Below are positions 7,420 through 14,683 of a stretch of 41,957 nt of DNA, in pieces (positions within the stretch are counted from its first letter, which is position 1; every line of letters begins with the position of its first letter). The notes under the pieces were generated by a model that searched no databases, was not told the DNA's origin, and was given only the letters and a program-made list of their open reading frames with translations. Position numbers and translations under genes: made by a program. This DNA comes from CAYMUC01 sp964471865. Its GTDB lineage: Bacteria > Actinomycetota > Acidimicrobiia > Acidimicrobiales > Ilumatobacteraceae. Where the stretch lies: NCBI GenBank assembly GCA_964471865.1, contig CAYYHU010000018.1, forward strand, positions 1 through 41,957, in the 5' to 3' direction.

Positions 7420-8685
7420 TCAGCGAGGCGGTCGGGAACTCAACACTCCCCGCTCCTCGTAGTCATCGAGGGTCGCGTCGTCGAGACCGAGCAGATCGGC
7501 AAGGATGGCGCGGTTGTCCTCACCGCGGTAGCGCGGCCGACCGTCGGTGCCTGTGGAAGCATCGGAGAACCGCCACGGCGGTGACGGGACCCGCAGCCGG
7601 CCACCGTGACCGTCTTCGACGGAGGTGATCGACCCCCGGTCCCGCGCCCAGTCGCTCTCGGCGAGGTCGCGAATCGAACGAACCTGGCCTGCTGCGAGAC
7701 CATGCTCGTCGAGGGCGGCTTCGAGCGCTCCGGAATCGGGGATCGTGCGGGCCCAGTCCGCCAGGATCGCTGCGAGATCTCCGAGATGGGCGAGACGAGA
7801 CTCGACGTCGCCGAAGCGAGGATCCTGTGACAACTCTGGTCGTCCCATCGCCGCTGCGAAGCGTTCGAAGGTTCCGCGTTCCGCGGGATGTCCACTCACG
7901 ACCACCACCGCACCGTCTGCCACGGTGAGCACCGGATAGTCGCCGGGTTGGAAGCTTCGGATCCAACTCGGCGAGATATCACCGTCGAAGAGTCGGTCAT
8001 GGACGTGCTCGTTCACATAGAGCATCGTGTCCGCCATCGACATGTCGATCCATTGCCCGGTCCCGGTGCGTTCGCGCAGATACAGCGCGGCGAGGACTGC
8101 GGTTGCGGATTCCATGGCTGTGTAGACGTCGGCATGGCTGTGGGGGTCGTTGACGATCTCCCCGCCCCGGGCCTCACCTTGGATCTGGGTCAGTCCCGAT
8201 TCGGCCCCCACGACGGGCGCGTAGGCCCGGCGATGAGTCCAGGGACCAGTCGCGCCGTAACCCGAGATCGACACGTAGATCAGACGAGGGGCGAGCTCGC
8301 GCAGGCGGTCGGGACCCAGGCCGAGGCGTTGCATCACCCCGGGACGGAAGTTCTCGATCAGGACATCACTGATCAGGGCCAATCGAGTGAGGATGTCGAC
8401 ACCCTCACTCGTGGACAGATCGATCGACAGGTTCCGTTTCCCGGCGTTCTGCTGAATGAAATAGGTCGAGAACGAGCCGACCTTGGGTGATGCGAACCGG
8501 GTCAGATCGCCGTCGGGGGGTTCGATCTTGATCACGTCGGCACCGAGATCCGCCAGCATGCGCGTCGCATGTGGCCCCGACAGAACTCGGGTCAGATCGA
8601 GTACCCGAACTCCGGCGAGAGGGCGCGGCGCAGGTTCGGACCCATCTCGTGCTGCGGTCGGATTCATGCCGTCAGTGTCGTCCAC
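7420..8685 (-). CDS. CaiB/BaiF (family III) CoA-transferase
   Basis: A 421-residue family III CoA-transferase, which moves CoA between carboxylic acids. The N terminus LAGVRVLDLTRVLSGPHATRMLADLGADVIKIEPP is diagnostic in pattern, followed by KRNLSIDL, ENFRPGVMQRLGL and LIYVSISGYG. The catalytic Asp is probably in the SHADVYTAMESA stretch, where family members carry the D of DxxxG/A. RERTGTGQWIDMSMAD follows. The substrate cannot be told. The start is GTG at 8685; an in-frame ATG six codons later is the alternative. Confidence 0.9.
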   Translation of the reverse strand: MDDTDGMNPTAARDGSEPAPRPLAGVRVLDLTRVLSGPHATRMLADLGADVIKIEPPDGDLTRFASPKVGSFSTYFIQQNAGKRNLSIDLSTSEGVDILTRLALISDVLIENFRPGVMQRLGLGPDRLRELAPRLIYVSISGYGATGPWTHRRAYAPVVGAESGLTQIQGEARGGEIVNDPHSHADVYTAMESATAVLAALYLRERTGTGQWIDMSMADTMLYVNEHVHDRLFDGDISPSWIRSFQPGDYPVLTVADGAVVVVSGHPAERGTFERFAAAMGRPELSQDPRFGDVESRLAHLGDLAAILADWARTIPDSGALEAALDEHGLAAGQVRSIRDLAESDWARDRGSITSVEDGHGGRLRVPSPPWRFSDASTGTDGRPRYRGEDNRAILADLLGLDDATLDDYEERGVLSSRPPR

Positions 8686-8691
8686 GAATCG

Positions 8692-8697
8692 ATCATG
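8692..8697 (-). promoter_or_regulatory. Weak -10 candidate for the CoA-transferase gene
   Basis: CATGAT on the minus strand, 6 bases before the GTG start at 8685. It deviates from TAnnnT at the first base, so support is weaker than for the other boxes. Confidence 0.35.
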
Positions 8698-8773
8698 CCC
8701 GCTGTGACCCCTGTCGATCTCGTCGAGATCGTTGCCGGTTCTCTGTCTGCCGACGGAGAGTGTTGCGGAACGA

Positions 8774-10042
8774 TCAACGGAGTCGTTCGAGTGCCACGGT
8801 CGCGTACATCGCCATCCCGCTCGCCATGGCGTCCTCGTCGAACATCACCCGGTTCGAATGGTTCGGAGCCGCCCGCGCCGGATCGGCGCCGTTCGGGGTG
8901 CCTCCGAGGAACATCATCGTTCCCGGAACCCGTGACAACACGTAGCTGAAGTCCTCAGCACCCATGATCGGATGGGGCATCGTGATGACCCGCGCATCGG
9001 GACGAACGACTCGGCGAGCGGCGTCGAGCATGGCCTCGGCATGGCGCCGGTCGTTGACCGTCACCGGGTAGCCGGTCTCGAGATGCACCGTGGCTGTCAG
9101 CCCATGAGCACTCGCCACTCCCTCGGCGACACGACGCATCGTGGCGTGGACGTGTGCACGGGTCTTTTCACTCACCGTTCGCACCGTGCCTTCGATGTCA
9201 GCGGTCTCGGGAATCACGTTGTGGGTGGTGCCGGCATCGATCCGCGCCACGGTGAGCACCGCCGGATCGAACACATCGACCTGGCGGGTCACCATGGTCT
9301 GGAGTGCCTGGACGATCTCGCAGGCAACCGGGATCGGATCCCGGGCTCGGTGAGGTTCGGATGCATGCCCTCCAGCCCCGGTGATCTCGATGGAGAAACT
9401 GTCCGCCGAGGCCATCACGGGTCCCGGGCGACTTCCGAACCAGCCACTGGGCAGCGTCGAGGTGATGTGGAGTGCGAAGGCCGACACGATGGGAGACGGT
9501 TCACCCCAGGACGCAGGCGTCGGATCGAGCAGACCCTCATCCAGCATGTAGCGAGCCCCGTGATGGCCTTCTTCGCCGGGTTGGAACATGAACAGAACCC
9601 GACCGGCGATCTCGCCGCGGCGATCCGCCAGGATCCGAGCGGCTCCCACGAGCATCGCGGTATGGGTGTCATGGCCACACGCGTGCATACATCCCGTTTC
9701 TCGGGATGCGAAGTCGAGACCGGTGTCCTCAGCCAGAGGAAGTGCGTCCATATCGCCGCGCAAGAGCACTGTGGGACCTGGACGGTCGCCTTCGAGCAAT
9801 GCCGCGATTCCGCTCGTCGTCTCGTGCAGCGTGGTGGTGAGCCCGAGGCCCTCGAGCGAGGCGAGGACCTCGTCGCGGGTTCGGGGAAGATCGTTTCCCA
9901 GTTCGGGCCACTGATGCAGGCGACGACGAAGAGCGATCGTGTCCTTCATCAGCGCGAGGGACTGCGAGTGGACCTCGTCGATCTCTCGTGGTTCGAGCGG
10001 TGTCGCGGCGGCCCCGCTCGTCGATCCCTGGTCGCTGGACAT
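8774..10042 (-). CDS. M20D-family amidohydrolase (N-acyl amino acid hydrolase-like)
   Basis: A 422-residue metallopeptidase-family amidohydrolase of the HipO/IAA-amino-acid hydrolase type. Metal-binding residues lie in HACGHDTHTAML, FQPGEEGHHGARYM, and the late His of APNHSNRVMFDEDAM. The dimerisation-domain signature GAGGHASEPHRARDPI and DAGTTHNVIPETADIEGTVR are also present. It probably hydrolyses an N-acyl amino acid or an aminobenzoyl conjugate; the substrate is not predictable. Upstream is TAGCAT, 5 bases before the ATG. It is divergent from the Nudix gene. Confidence 0.92.
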   Translation of the reverse strand: MSSDQGSTSGAAATPLEPREIDEVHSQSLALMKDTIALRRRLHQWPELGNDLPRTRDEVLASLEGLGLTTTLHETTSGIAALLEGDRPGPTVLLRGDMDALPLAEDTGLDFASRETGCMHACGHDTHTAMLVGAARILADRRGEIAGRVLFMFQPGEEGHHGARYMLDEGLLDPTPASWGEPSPIVSAFALHITSTLPSGWFGSRPGPVMASADSFSIEITGAGGHASEPHRARDPIPVACEIVQALQTMVTRQVDVFDPAVLTVARIDAGTTHNVIPETADIEGTVRTVSEKTRAHVHATMRRVAEGVASAHGLTATVHLETGYPVTVNDRRHAEAMLDAARRVVRPDARVITMPHPIMGAEDFSYVLSRVPGTMMFLGGTPNGADPARAAPNHSNRVMFDEDAMASGMAMYATVALERLR

Positions 10043-10047
10043 ACCGC

Positions 10048-10053
10048 ATGCTA
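10048..10053 (-). promoter_or_regulatory. Putative -10 box of M20 amidohydrolase (leaderless)
   Basis: TAGCAT on the minus strand, 5 bases before the ATG at 10042. The gap to the divergent Nudix gene is only about 20 bases. Confidence 0.45.
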
Positions 10054-10064
10054 GGCACGTGTCG

Positions 10065-10583
10065 ATGGTGGCCGCAGCCGGTGATGAACGCGTCGAGATC
10101 CTCGACGCCCAGGATCAGGTGATCGAGATCGTGTCACGGTCCGAGATGCGCGCCCGCCGGCTGCGGCATCGGGCGGTCTTCGTGATGGTTCTCGACGATG
10201 CCCACCGGGTTCTGATCCATCGGCGCAGTCTGGACAAGGACCTGTGGCCAGGCTGGTGGGACGTCGCCGTCGGGGGTGTCATGGGGGTGGGAGAGAGTTG
10301 GATCGAAGGCGCCCAGCGGGAGCTTGCCGAGGAGATCGGACTCTGCGTCGAGACTGGCGAACTGATCGAGCTCGGCGGCGGGTCCTACACCGATGATGAC
10401 GTCGATCTCCTCGCACGGTGCTTTCGGGTGTCGAGTACGGGGCCCTTCGTGTTCGCTGATGGCGAGGTGATCGACGCGATGTTCGTAGATGGGACCGAGT
10501 TGGCTCGGCGTCGTCATCGCGACCGGTTTCTTCCCGACTCGTTGGCCCTTCTCGAGCCCTGGTTGCCGTTGTCGTCGAGGTGA
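10065..10583 (+). CDS. Nudix hydrolase
   Basis: A 172-residue Nudix enzyme. The Nudix box GVMGVGESWIEGAQRELAEE followed by IGL fits GX5EX7REUXEEXGU exactly. Preceding blocks RRLRHRAVFVMVLD, VLIHRRSLDKDLWPGWWDVAVGG resemble the isopentenyl-diphosphate isomerase/YfcD subgroup, but the substrate is uncertain. The ATG at 10065 is taken as the start. GTG at 10059 and GTG at 10068 are in frame and equally possible. A TAGGCA hexamer lies 7 bases before the ATG. Confidence 0.88.
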   Translation: MVAAAGDERVEILDAQDQVIEIVSRSEMRARRLRHRAVFVMVLDDAHRVLIHRRSLDKDLWPGWWDVAVGGVMGVGESWIEGAQRELAEEIGLCVETGELIELGGGSYTDDDVDLLARCFRVSSTGPFVFADGEVIDAMFVDGTELARRRHRDRFLPDSLALLEPWLPLSSR

Positions 10584-10673
10584 TCGTGGGGACGTCGGTG
10601 AGGGCGGGTGACGTCCGGATCGCCTCGACGCGTTCCCACATCGGAGAGGTGATGGAACCACAGGGAGGTGTCC

Positions 10674-10940
10674 ATGGGTCTCTACGGTGCGGATCCCGAT
10701 GAACTCGAACGCCTCGGTGTCACCCTGCGTCGACAGATGACGGCGATCGACTCCGTTCGAGCCGAGGTCGATGCCGCCTTGTCGGGAACCAACTGGGTGG
10801 GTCCTGCTCGCGACCGTTTCGAAGAGGACTGGAGAGCGACCTTCGCCACCACGCTCAGTCGGTTGAACGAGGCGTTTTCAGCGGCCGGTACCGACTGTTC
10901 GGCCCGTTCTCAGGAATTGCGCCGGATCATGGGGGTGTAG
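10674..10940 (+). CDS. WXG100-family (ESAT-6-like) small protein
   Basis: An 88-residue predicted helical-hairpin protein. The turn NWVGPARDRFEEDW carries the W-x-G motif at mid-length, flanked by two amphipathic helices, as in ESAT-6/CFP-10 type substrates of type VII secretion. The YxxxD/E export signal usually found near the C terminus is not evident. No ESX component (EccC, EccD, EsxB partner, MycP) is in the window. The ATG at 10674 is preferred over GTG at 10668 because GGGAGG lies 5 bases upstream, one of the few strong ribosome-binding sites here. A weak GGACGTC/GACGTCC hairpin occurs upstream at 10590-10616. Confidence 0.72.
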   Translation: MGLYGADPDELERLGVTLRRQMTAIDSVRAEVDAALSGTNWVGPARDRFEEDWRATFATTLSRLNEAFSAAGTDCSARSQELRRIMGV

Positions 10941-10946
10941 CCGACC

Positions 10947-10952
10947 TAGAGT
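10947..10952 (+). promoter_or_regulatory. Putative -10 box upstream of the thiamine-binding-like/HTH gene
   Basis: TAGAGT, 7 bases before a GTG at 10960. That GTG opens an eight-codon ORF ending at 10986, inside the start of the next gene. The spacing matches the leaderless boxes in the window. Confidence 0.45.
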
Positions 10953-10959
10953 CAGGGCC

Positions 10960-10986
10960 GTGTCGGGGCGGTTCTCGAGATGCTGA
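10960..10986 (+). CDS. Possible leaderless leader peptide (8 codons)
   Basis: GTG followed by seven sense codons (SGRFSRC) and TGA. Its end overlaps the first codons of the gene starting at 10980. If transcription starts at the GTG, ribosomes would initiate here first and terminate on top of the downstream ATG, giving translational coupling or attenuation. This rests only on promoter spacing; chance is quite possible. Confidence 0.25.
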   Translation: MSGRFSRC

Positions 10987-11444
10987 GAGTCGAGTTCCTC
11001 GTCGAACCCTTTGTCGAGGGTCGACCTGGACGTCATGTCGTGGCGGCGGTCGACGCCGTCGAGGCTCGCGGTCACCGCGTCGACTTCGGGCCGTTTGGCT
11101 CCTCGTTCGAGATCGATGCCGATGAGGTGGGAGCCGTCGTGGGCGATCTCCTGGCTGCGGCCTACGGCACTGGCGCCAGCGCCGTTCACGTCCAGGTCAT
11201 GGCCTTGGGTGAACGAGCCGGTCTACCGCCCTTGCGCGGGGCTCTGGAACGTCTCATCGGCTTCGTGGAGCGCGAGTTGGGATCGCGGCTCAGCGAACTC
11301 GATCGCGAGGGTAAACAGCGGGCCGTTCGCCTCCTCGACGAAGCGGGAGCATTCACACTCAGGCGCAGCGTCGAAGACGTGGCCGATGCCCTCGGCGTGA
11401 GCCGGATCACGGTCTACAACTATCTCAACGCGCTGCATCGATGA
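10980..11444 (+). CDS. Thiamine-binding-like domain fused to C-terminal HTH (putative ligand-sensing regulator)
   Basis: A 154-residue two-part protein. Residues 1-80 (RVEFLVEPFVEGRPGRHVVAA, then FGPFGSSFEID and a VHVQVMALG strand) have the pattern of the MTH1187/YkoF-type small thiamine-binding fold. After a helical linker, residues 118-154 (AGAFTLRRSVEDVADALGVS, then RITVYNYL) form a helix-turn-helix like the C-terminal HTH of the YheO/DauR group. The arrangement suggests a one-component regulator that binds a small ligand; this is inference. The first in-frame start is ATG at 10980. The downstream HAD gene overlaps its stop (ATGA). Confidence 0.65.
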   Translation: MLRVEFLVEPFVEGRPGRHVVAAVDAVEARGHRVDFGPFGSSFEIDADEVGAVVGDLLAAAYGTGASAVHVQVMALGERAGLPPLRGALERLIGFVERELGSRLSELDREGKQRAVRLLDEAGAFTLRRSVEDVADALGVSRITVYNYLNALHR

Positions 11445-12160
11445 CGTCGACTCGGGGCTCGGGTCACCTCGATGTCGACATGGTCGTCTTCGATGCCGAC
11501 GACACTCTCTGGCACAGCGAGGACGGGTTTCGAGCAGCGACAGCCCGCTTCGTCGAGATGGTCGGTCCCCATGTTCCCGAGGGGGTCGATATCGATGCGG
11601 CGCTGACCGCTCATGAGCGAGCGAATCTGTCGGTGTACGGCTATGGGGTCAAAGCTTTCGGGCTGTCGATGATGGAAGCAGCGTTGACAATCACCGAGCA
11701 CCGCGTTCCTCATGAGGTCCTGAGCGAACTGCTTCGCACGGTACGGGACCTGATGCTCGCCCCTGTTCGGGTTCTGGACCACGTTCCCGAGGTTCTCGCA
11801 ACCGTCGGTTCGACGTATCGGCTGGCGCTCATCACCAAAGGTGATCTCATCCATCAGACCCGCAAGGTCACGACCAGTGGCCTCGACCATCATTTCGATC
11901 ACGTCGAGATCGTTCTCGAAAAAGATGCGGCGACCTATCGCCGCATTCTGAGGGAGTGGAACATCGAACCGGAACGGATGTGCATGGTGGGCAACAGCGT
12001 GCGAAGCGACATCCTTCCGGTGCTCGCGATCGGCGGACATGGCGTCCACGTCCCGTACCCGCTGCTCTGGGATCTCGAACGCGCTCCGGATGACCACGGG
12101 TGGGATGTCGTCGAACTCGACTCGATAGCGAAGCTGCCCGACTGGTTGGGTTGTGTGTGA
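11441..12160 (+). CDS. HAD-superfamily hydrolase
   Basis: A 239-residue haloacid-dehalogenase-type phosphatase. Motif I is VVFDADDTLW (nucleophile D18, acid D20), motif II Thr/Ser is in LALITKGD with the motif III Lys nearby, and motif IV is VGNSVRSDILP. It ends with the HAD tail VHVPYPLLWDLE. The substrate is probably a small phosphoester, unspecified. The start overlaps the stop of the upstream regulator, so the two are co-translated. The end converges on coaA with an 18-base gap. Confidence 0.9.
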   Translation: MTSTRGSGHLDVDMVVFDADDTLWHSEDGFRAATARFVEMVGPHVPEGVDIDAALTAHERANLSVYGYGVKAFGLSMMEAALTITEHRVPHEVLSELLRTVRDLMLAPVRVLDHVPEVLATVGSTYRLALITKGDLIHQTRKVTTSGLDHHFDHVEIVLEKDAATYRRILREWNIEPERMCMVGNSVRSDILPVLAIGGHGVHVPYPLLWDLERAPDDHGWDVVELDSIAKLPDWLGCV

Positions 12161-12178
12161 TCCCCGCCGGGTGCGAGA

Positions 12179-13096
12179 TCAGAGTTTGAGCAGCCGTACG
12201 TGATCCACGCGGTGATGTGCGTCCTTGCGCAACACCAAGGACGCTCGCTCCCGGGTGGGGGCGATGTTCTCACGGAGGTTGCGGCCGTTGATCTCGTCCC
12301 AGATCCCCAGTGCCGTCTGGGTGGCCGTTTCGTCGTCGAGATCGGCGTAGACCGAGAAGTAACTCGACGGATTCTGGAACACCGTGCGGCGCAGGGCATG
12401 GAACCGGTCGACGTACCAGTGCCGGATGTCGTCTTCGTCAGCATCGATGTAGATCGAGAAATCGAAGTAGTCACTGACGAACTCGTCGGCGTCGGTGCCG
12501 ACCTGTAAGACGTTGAGTCCCTCGATGATCAAGATGTCGGGCTGGCGAACTTTGATGTGTTCGCCTTCGACGATGTCGTAGACGACGTGGCTGTACACCG
12601 GGGCGTCGACCTCGTCGGATCCGCTCTTGAGTTCTCGAAGAAAGGCCAACAGTTGCTTGGTGTCGTAGCTTTCGGGGAAGCCCTTGCGGTTCATGATGCC
12701 GCGTTCCGCAAGGATCCGGTTGGGGTGCAAGAAACCGTCCGTCGTGACCAGATCCACTTTGGGATGGTCGGGCCACCGCGCCAGCAGCGTCTGAAGGATT
12801 CGGGCAAAGGTGCTCTTGCCGACCGCAACCGAACCCGCGACACCGATCACATAGGGAACCTTGGGAGCCAACGTTCCCAAGAACGTGGCTGCGACCTTGT
12901 GGAGGTCCTGAGTGGCACTCACATAGAGGTTCAACAACCGGGTCAGGGGCAGATAGACATCGCGGACCTCATCGAGGTCGATGCGTTCGTTGATACCCCG
13001 GAGTGCTTCGAGATCGGGCTCTCGAATCGTGAGGGGAGTCGCCGCGCGCAGCACCGCCCATTCATCCCGGTCGAATGTGAGGTAGCGGTCGGCCAC
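12179..13096 (-). CDS. coaA: Pantothenate kinase, type I
   Basis: Phosphorylates pantothenate in the first step of CoA synthesis. The 305-residue length and the P-loop GVAGSVAVGKSTFARIL (residues 85-101) are typical of bacterial PanK-I, as are TTDGFLHPN, NRKGFPESYD, and the ILIIEGLNVLQ segment. The C-terminal region has INGRNLRENIAPTRERASLVL, also family-typical. The start is GTG at 13096, with TAGGGT 6 bases upstream. Confidence 0.96.
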   Translation of the reverse strand: MADRYLTFDRDEWAVLRAATPLTIREPDLEALRGINERIDLDEVRDVYLPLTRLLNLYVSATQDLHKVAATFLGTLAPKVPYVIGVAGSVAVGKSTFARILQTLLARWPDHPKVDLVTTDGFLHPNRILAERGIMNRKGFPESYDTKQLLAFLRELKSGSDEVDAPVYSHVVYDIVEGEHIKVRQPDILIIEGLNVLQVGTDADEFVSDYFDFSIYIDADEDDIRHWYVDRFHALRRTVFQNPSSYFSVYADLDDETATQTALGIWDEINGRNLRENIAPTRERASLVLRKDAHHRVDHVRLLKL

Positions 13097-13102
13097 GGCG
13101 GG

Positions 13103-13108
13103 ACCCTA
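13103..13108 (-). promoter_or_regulatory. Putative -10 box of coaA (leaderless)
   Basis: TAGGGT on the minus strand, 6 bases before the GTG start at 13096. Confidence 0.55.
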
Positions 13109-13216
13109 TCCGTCGGTTGACGAGCGATCCCAGACGGATTCAGCAGTTCTCATGACGGTGGTACCTGCCCCAAGGCGCCCGGCAGTGACGAGCAACCCAT
13201 GTGCGACCAAGCGGTC

Positions 13217-13226
13217 GGGGGGGGGG
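13217..13226 (+). repeat. G10 homopolymer tract upstream of the DNA methyltransferase gene
   Basis: Ten consecutive G, the longest homopolymer noticed in the window. It lies 27-36 bases before the GTG at 13253, in the zone where a -35 element or spacer would be. It lies inside the coding frame if translation starts at the in-frame ATG at 13199. Such tracts are classic slippage sites. Confidence 0.85.
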
Positions 13227-13252
13227 CTCCGTATCTGCTGTACTGGTCCCTC

Positions 13253-14683
13253 GTGCCCACTGACAGCGAGCGTCGTCGTTTGGGGGCGTGGTACACGCCC
13301 CCTTCACTCGTCGCAGCGGTCACGAACGCGGCGTTGGATCAGGGCCGTCCGCTACGGATCATCGATCCGGCCTGTGGGGATGGACGCTTCCTTGCCGCCG
13401 TGCGCGATGAACTCCGGCGTCGCAGCGGTATCGGTTCAGGGGCGCTCGAACTCGTGGGCGTCGACCTCGATCCGGTGGCGCTGGACCTCGCTCGGCGACA
13501 TCTGGGTGACGGTGCCCGTTTGGTGCATGCCGATGCCCTCGAGTTCGACCCCGGTGACGCCAACTTCGATCTCGTGATCGGAAACCCTCCGTTCTTGAGT
13601 CCGCTCCATCGCCGGAATCGGTCACGCTATGGAGCCTCGGGTCGCTATGCCGATGCGGCCGTCGAGTTTTGGAATCGGGCCCACGATCTCGCCCGTCCCG
13701 ATGGGGGTGTCGTGGCGTTGGTGCTCCCGCAGTCCGTTCTTGCGAGTCGTGACTCTCGGGTGGTGCGCCAACGGATCCTCGAGCGCGCAGGCCTTCACTG
13801 GTGTTGGTGGTCCCCGGTCTCGGTGTTTCCCGACGCTCAGGTGATCACGTGTGCTTTGGTGACGGTCAACGGGGTGCCAGCGTCCATGGTCAACAGAGTG
13901 ACGGGTCCGGATTTCGAACCACTTGCGCCTCGCGATGCCACGGTGCTCGCACCAGTGTCATGGTCCGGTCTCATCACCGACACCCTCGGGGTTCCTGACC
14001 TCGTCGCAGATCGTCTCGACGTCAGGGGTTGTATCGCGGATCATGCGGTGGTGCGAGGGGATTTCCGAGATCAGTACTACGGACTCATTGGATCGATCAC
14101 CGAGGAGGGGGCCGGACCTGGACTGGTGACCAGCGGTCTCATCGATCCCGGCCGCTGCCATTGGGGTGAGCGGCGCGTCCGTTTCGGCGGCCAGGCTTTC
14201 GATGCGCCCCGAGTCCGTCGCTCGACACTCACCCCGACGATGCGGGCCTGGGTCCGTCGGCGTCTCGTGCCCAAGGTGCTCGTGGCCAGTCAGACCCGGG
14301 TGATCGAAGCCGTCGCCGATCCCACGGGTCGGTGGGTGCCCTCAGTGCCCGTGGTCAGTGTCATCCCGTCATCACAGAGTTCACAGGTCATGCCGACGAC
14401 GTCGAGACTCGCAGCCGTGCTCACCTCACCGGTGGCGTCGGCCTGGGTGGCTCATCGTTCGGCCGGCTCGGGTCGTGCCGGTTCGGCCTTGAGGATCTCG
14501 GCGTCGACGTTGGCCTCGATTCCCTGCCCGAGCGGATCCCTCGATCCCGCTGTCACGGCACTCGAGGCGGGGGATGTGGCCTCATGCGCCCAGGAGGCCA
14601 CTGCCGCTTATGGGCTCGGTACTGCGACCACTCGCGAACTGATGGAGTGGTGGTCCTCAGCGCTTCCAGGGCGCCGTGGGTGA
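13253..14683 (+). CDS. N6-adenine-specific DNA methyltransferase (solitary)
   Basis: A 476-residue class I SAM-dependent methyltransferase of the gamma-type N6-adenine group. The N terminus has GAWYTPPSLV, then the SAM motif IIDPACGDGRFL (about 37-47), ELVGVDLDP (acidic residue that binds SAM ribose), and the catalytic IGNPPF (109-114). The C-terminal half has no clear nuclease domain and probably holds target recognition. No restriction gene is adjacent. GTG at 13253 is preferred because TACTGG lies 6 bases upstream and the TPP motif is normally near the N terminus; ATG at 13199 is the alternative. Its last 27 bases overlap map on the other strand. Confidence 0.82.
   Translation: MPTDSERRRLGAWYTPPSLVAAVTNAALDQGRPLRIIDPACGDGRFLAAVRDELRRRSGIGSGALELVGVDLDPVALDLARRHLGDGARLVHADALEFDPGDANFDLVIGNPPFLSPLHRRNRSRYGASGRYADAAVEFWNRAHDLARPDGGVVALVLPQSVLASRDSRVVRQRILERAGLHWCWWSPVSVFPDAQVITCALVTVNGVPASMVNRVTGPDFEPLAPRDATVLAPVSWSGLITDTLGVPDLVADRLDVRGCIADHAVVRGDFRDQYYGLIGSITEEGAGPGLVTSGLIDPGRCHWGERRVRFGGQAFDAPRVRRSTLTPTMRAWVRRRLVPKVLVASQTRVIEAVADPTGRWVPSVPVVSVIPSSQSSQVMPTTSRLAAVLTSPVASAWVAHRSAGSGRAGSALRISASTLASIPCPSGSLDPAVTALEAGDVASCAQEATAAYGLGTATTRELMEWWSSALPGRRG

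Noticed and set aside
8972..10054. A 360-codon plus-strand frame opposite the M20 amidohydrolase gene
   Set aside because: Shadow of a gene with full metal-binding motifs; the plus frame has no domain signature.
10590..10616. GGACGTC...GACGTCC inverted repeat after the Nudix gene
   Set aside because: Seven-base arms with a 13-base loop and no T-tract; GACGTC is itself palindromic, so the repeat is easily explained by chance. Not called as a terminator.
12161..12178. Possible terminator between the convergent HAD and coaA genes
   Set aside because: Gap of 18 bases; only TGATC/GATCA arms were seen, too short to support a call.
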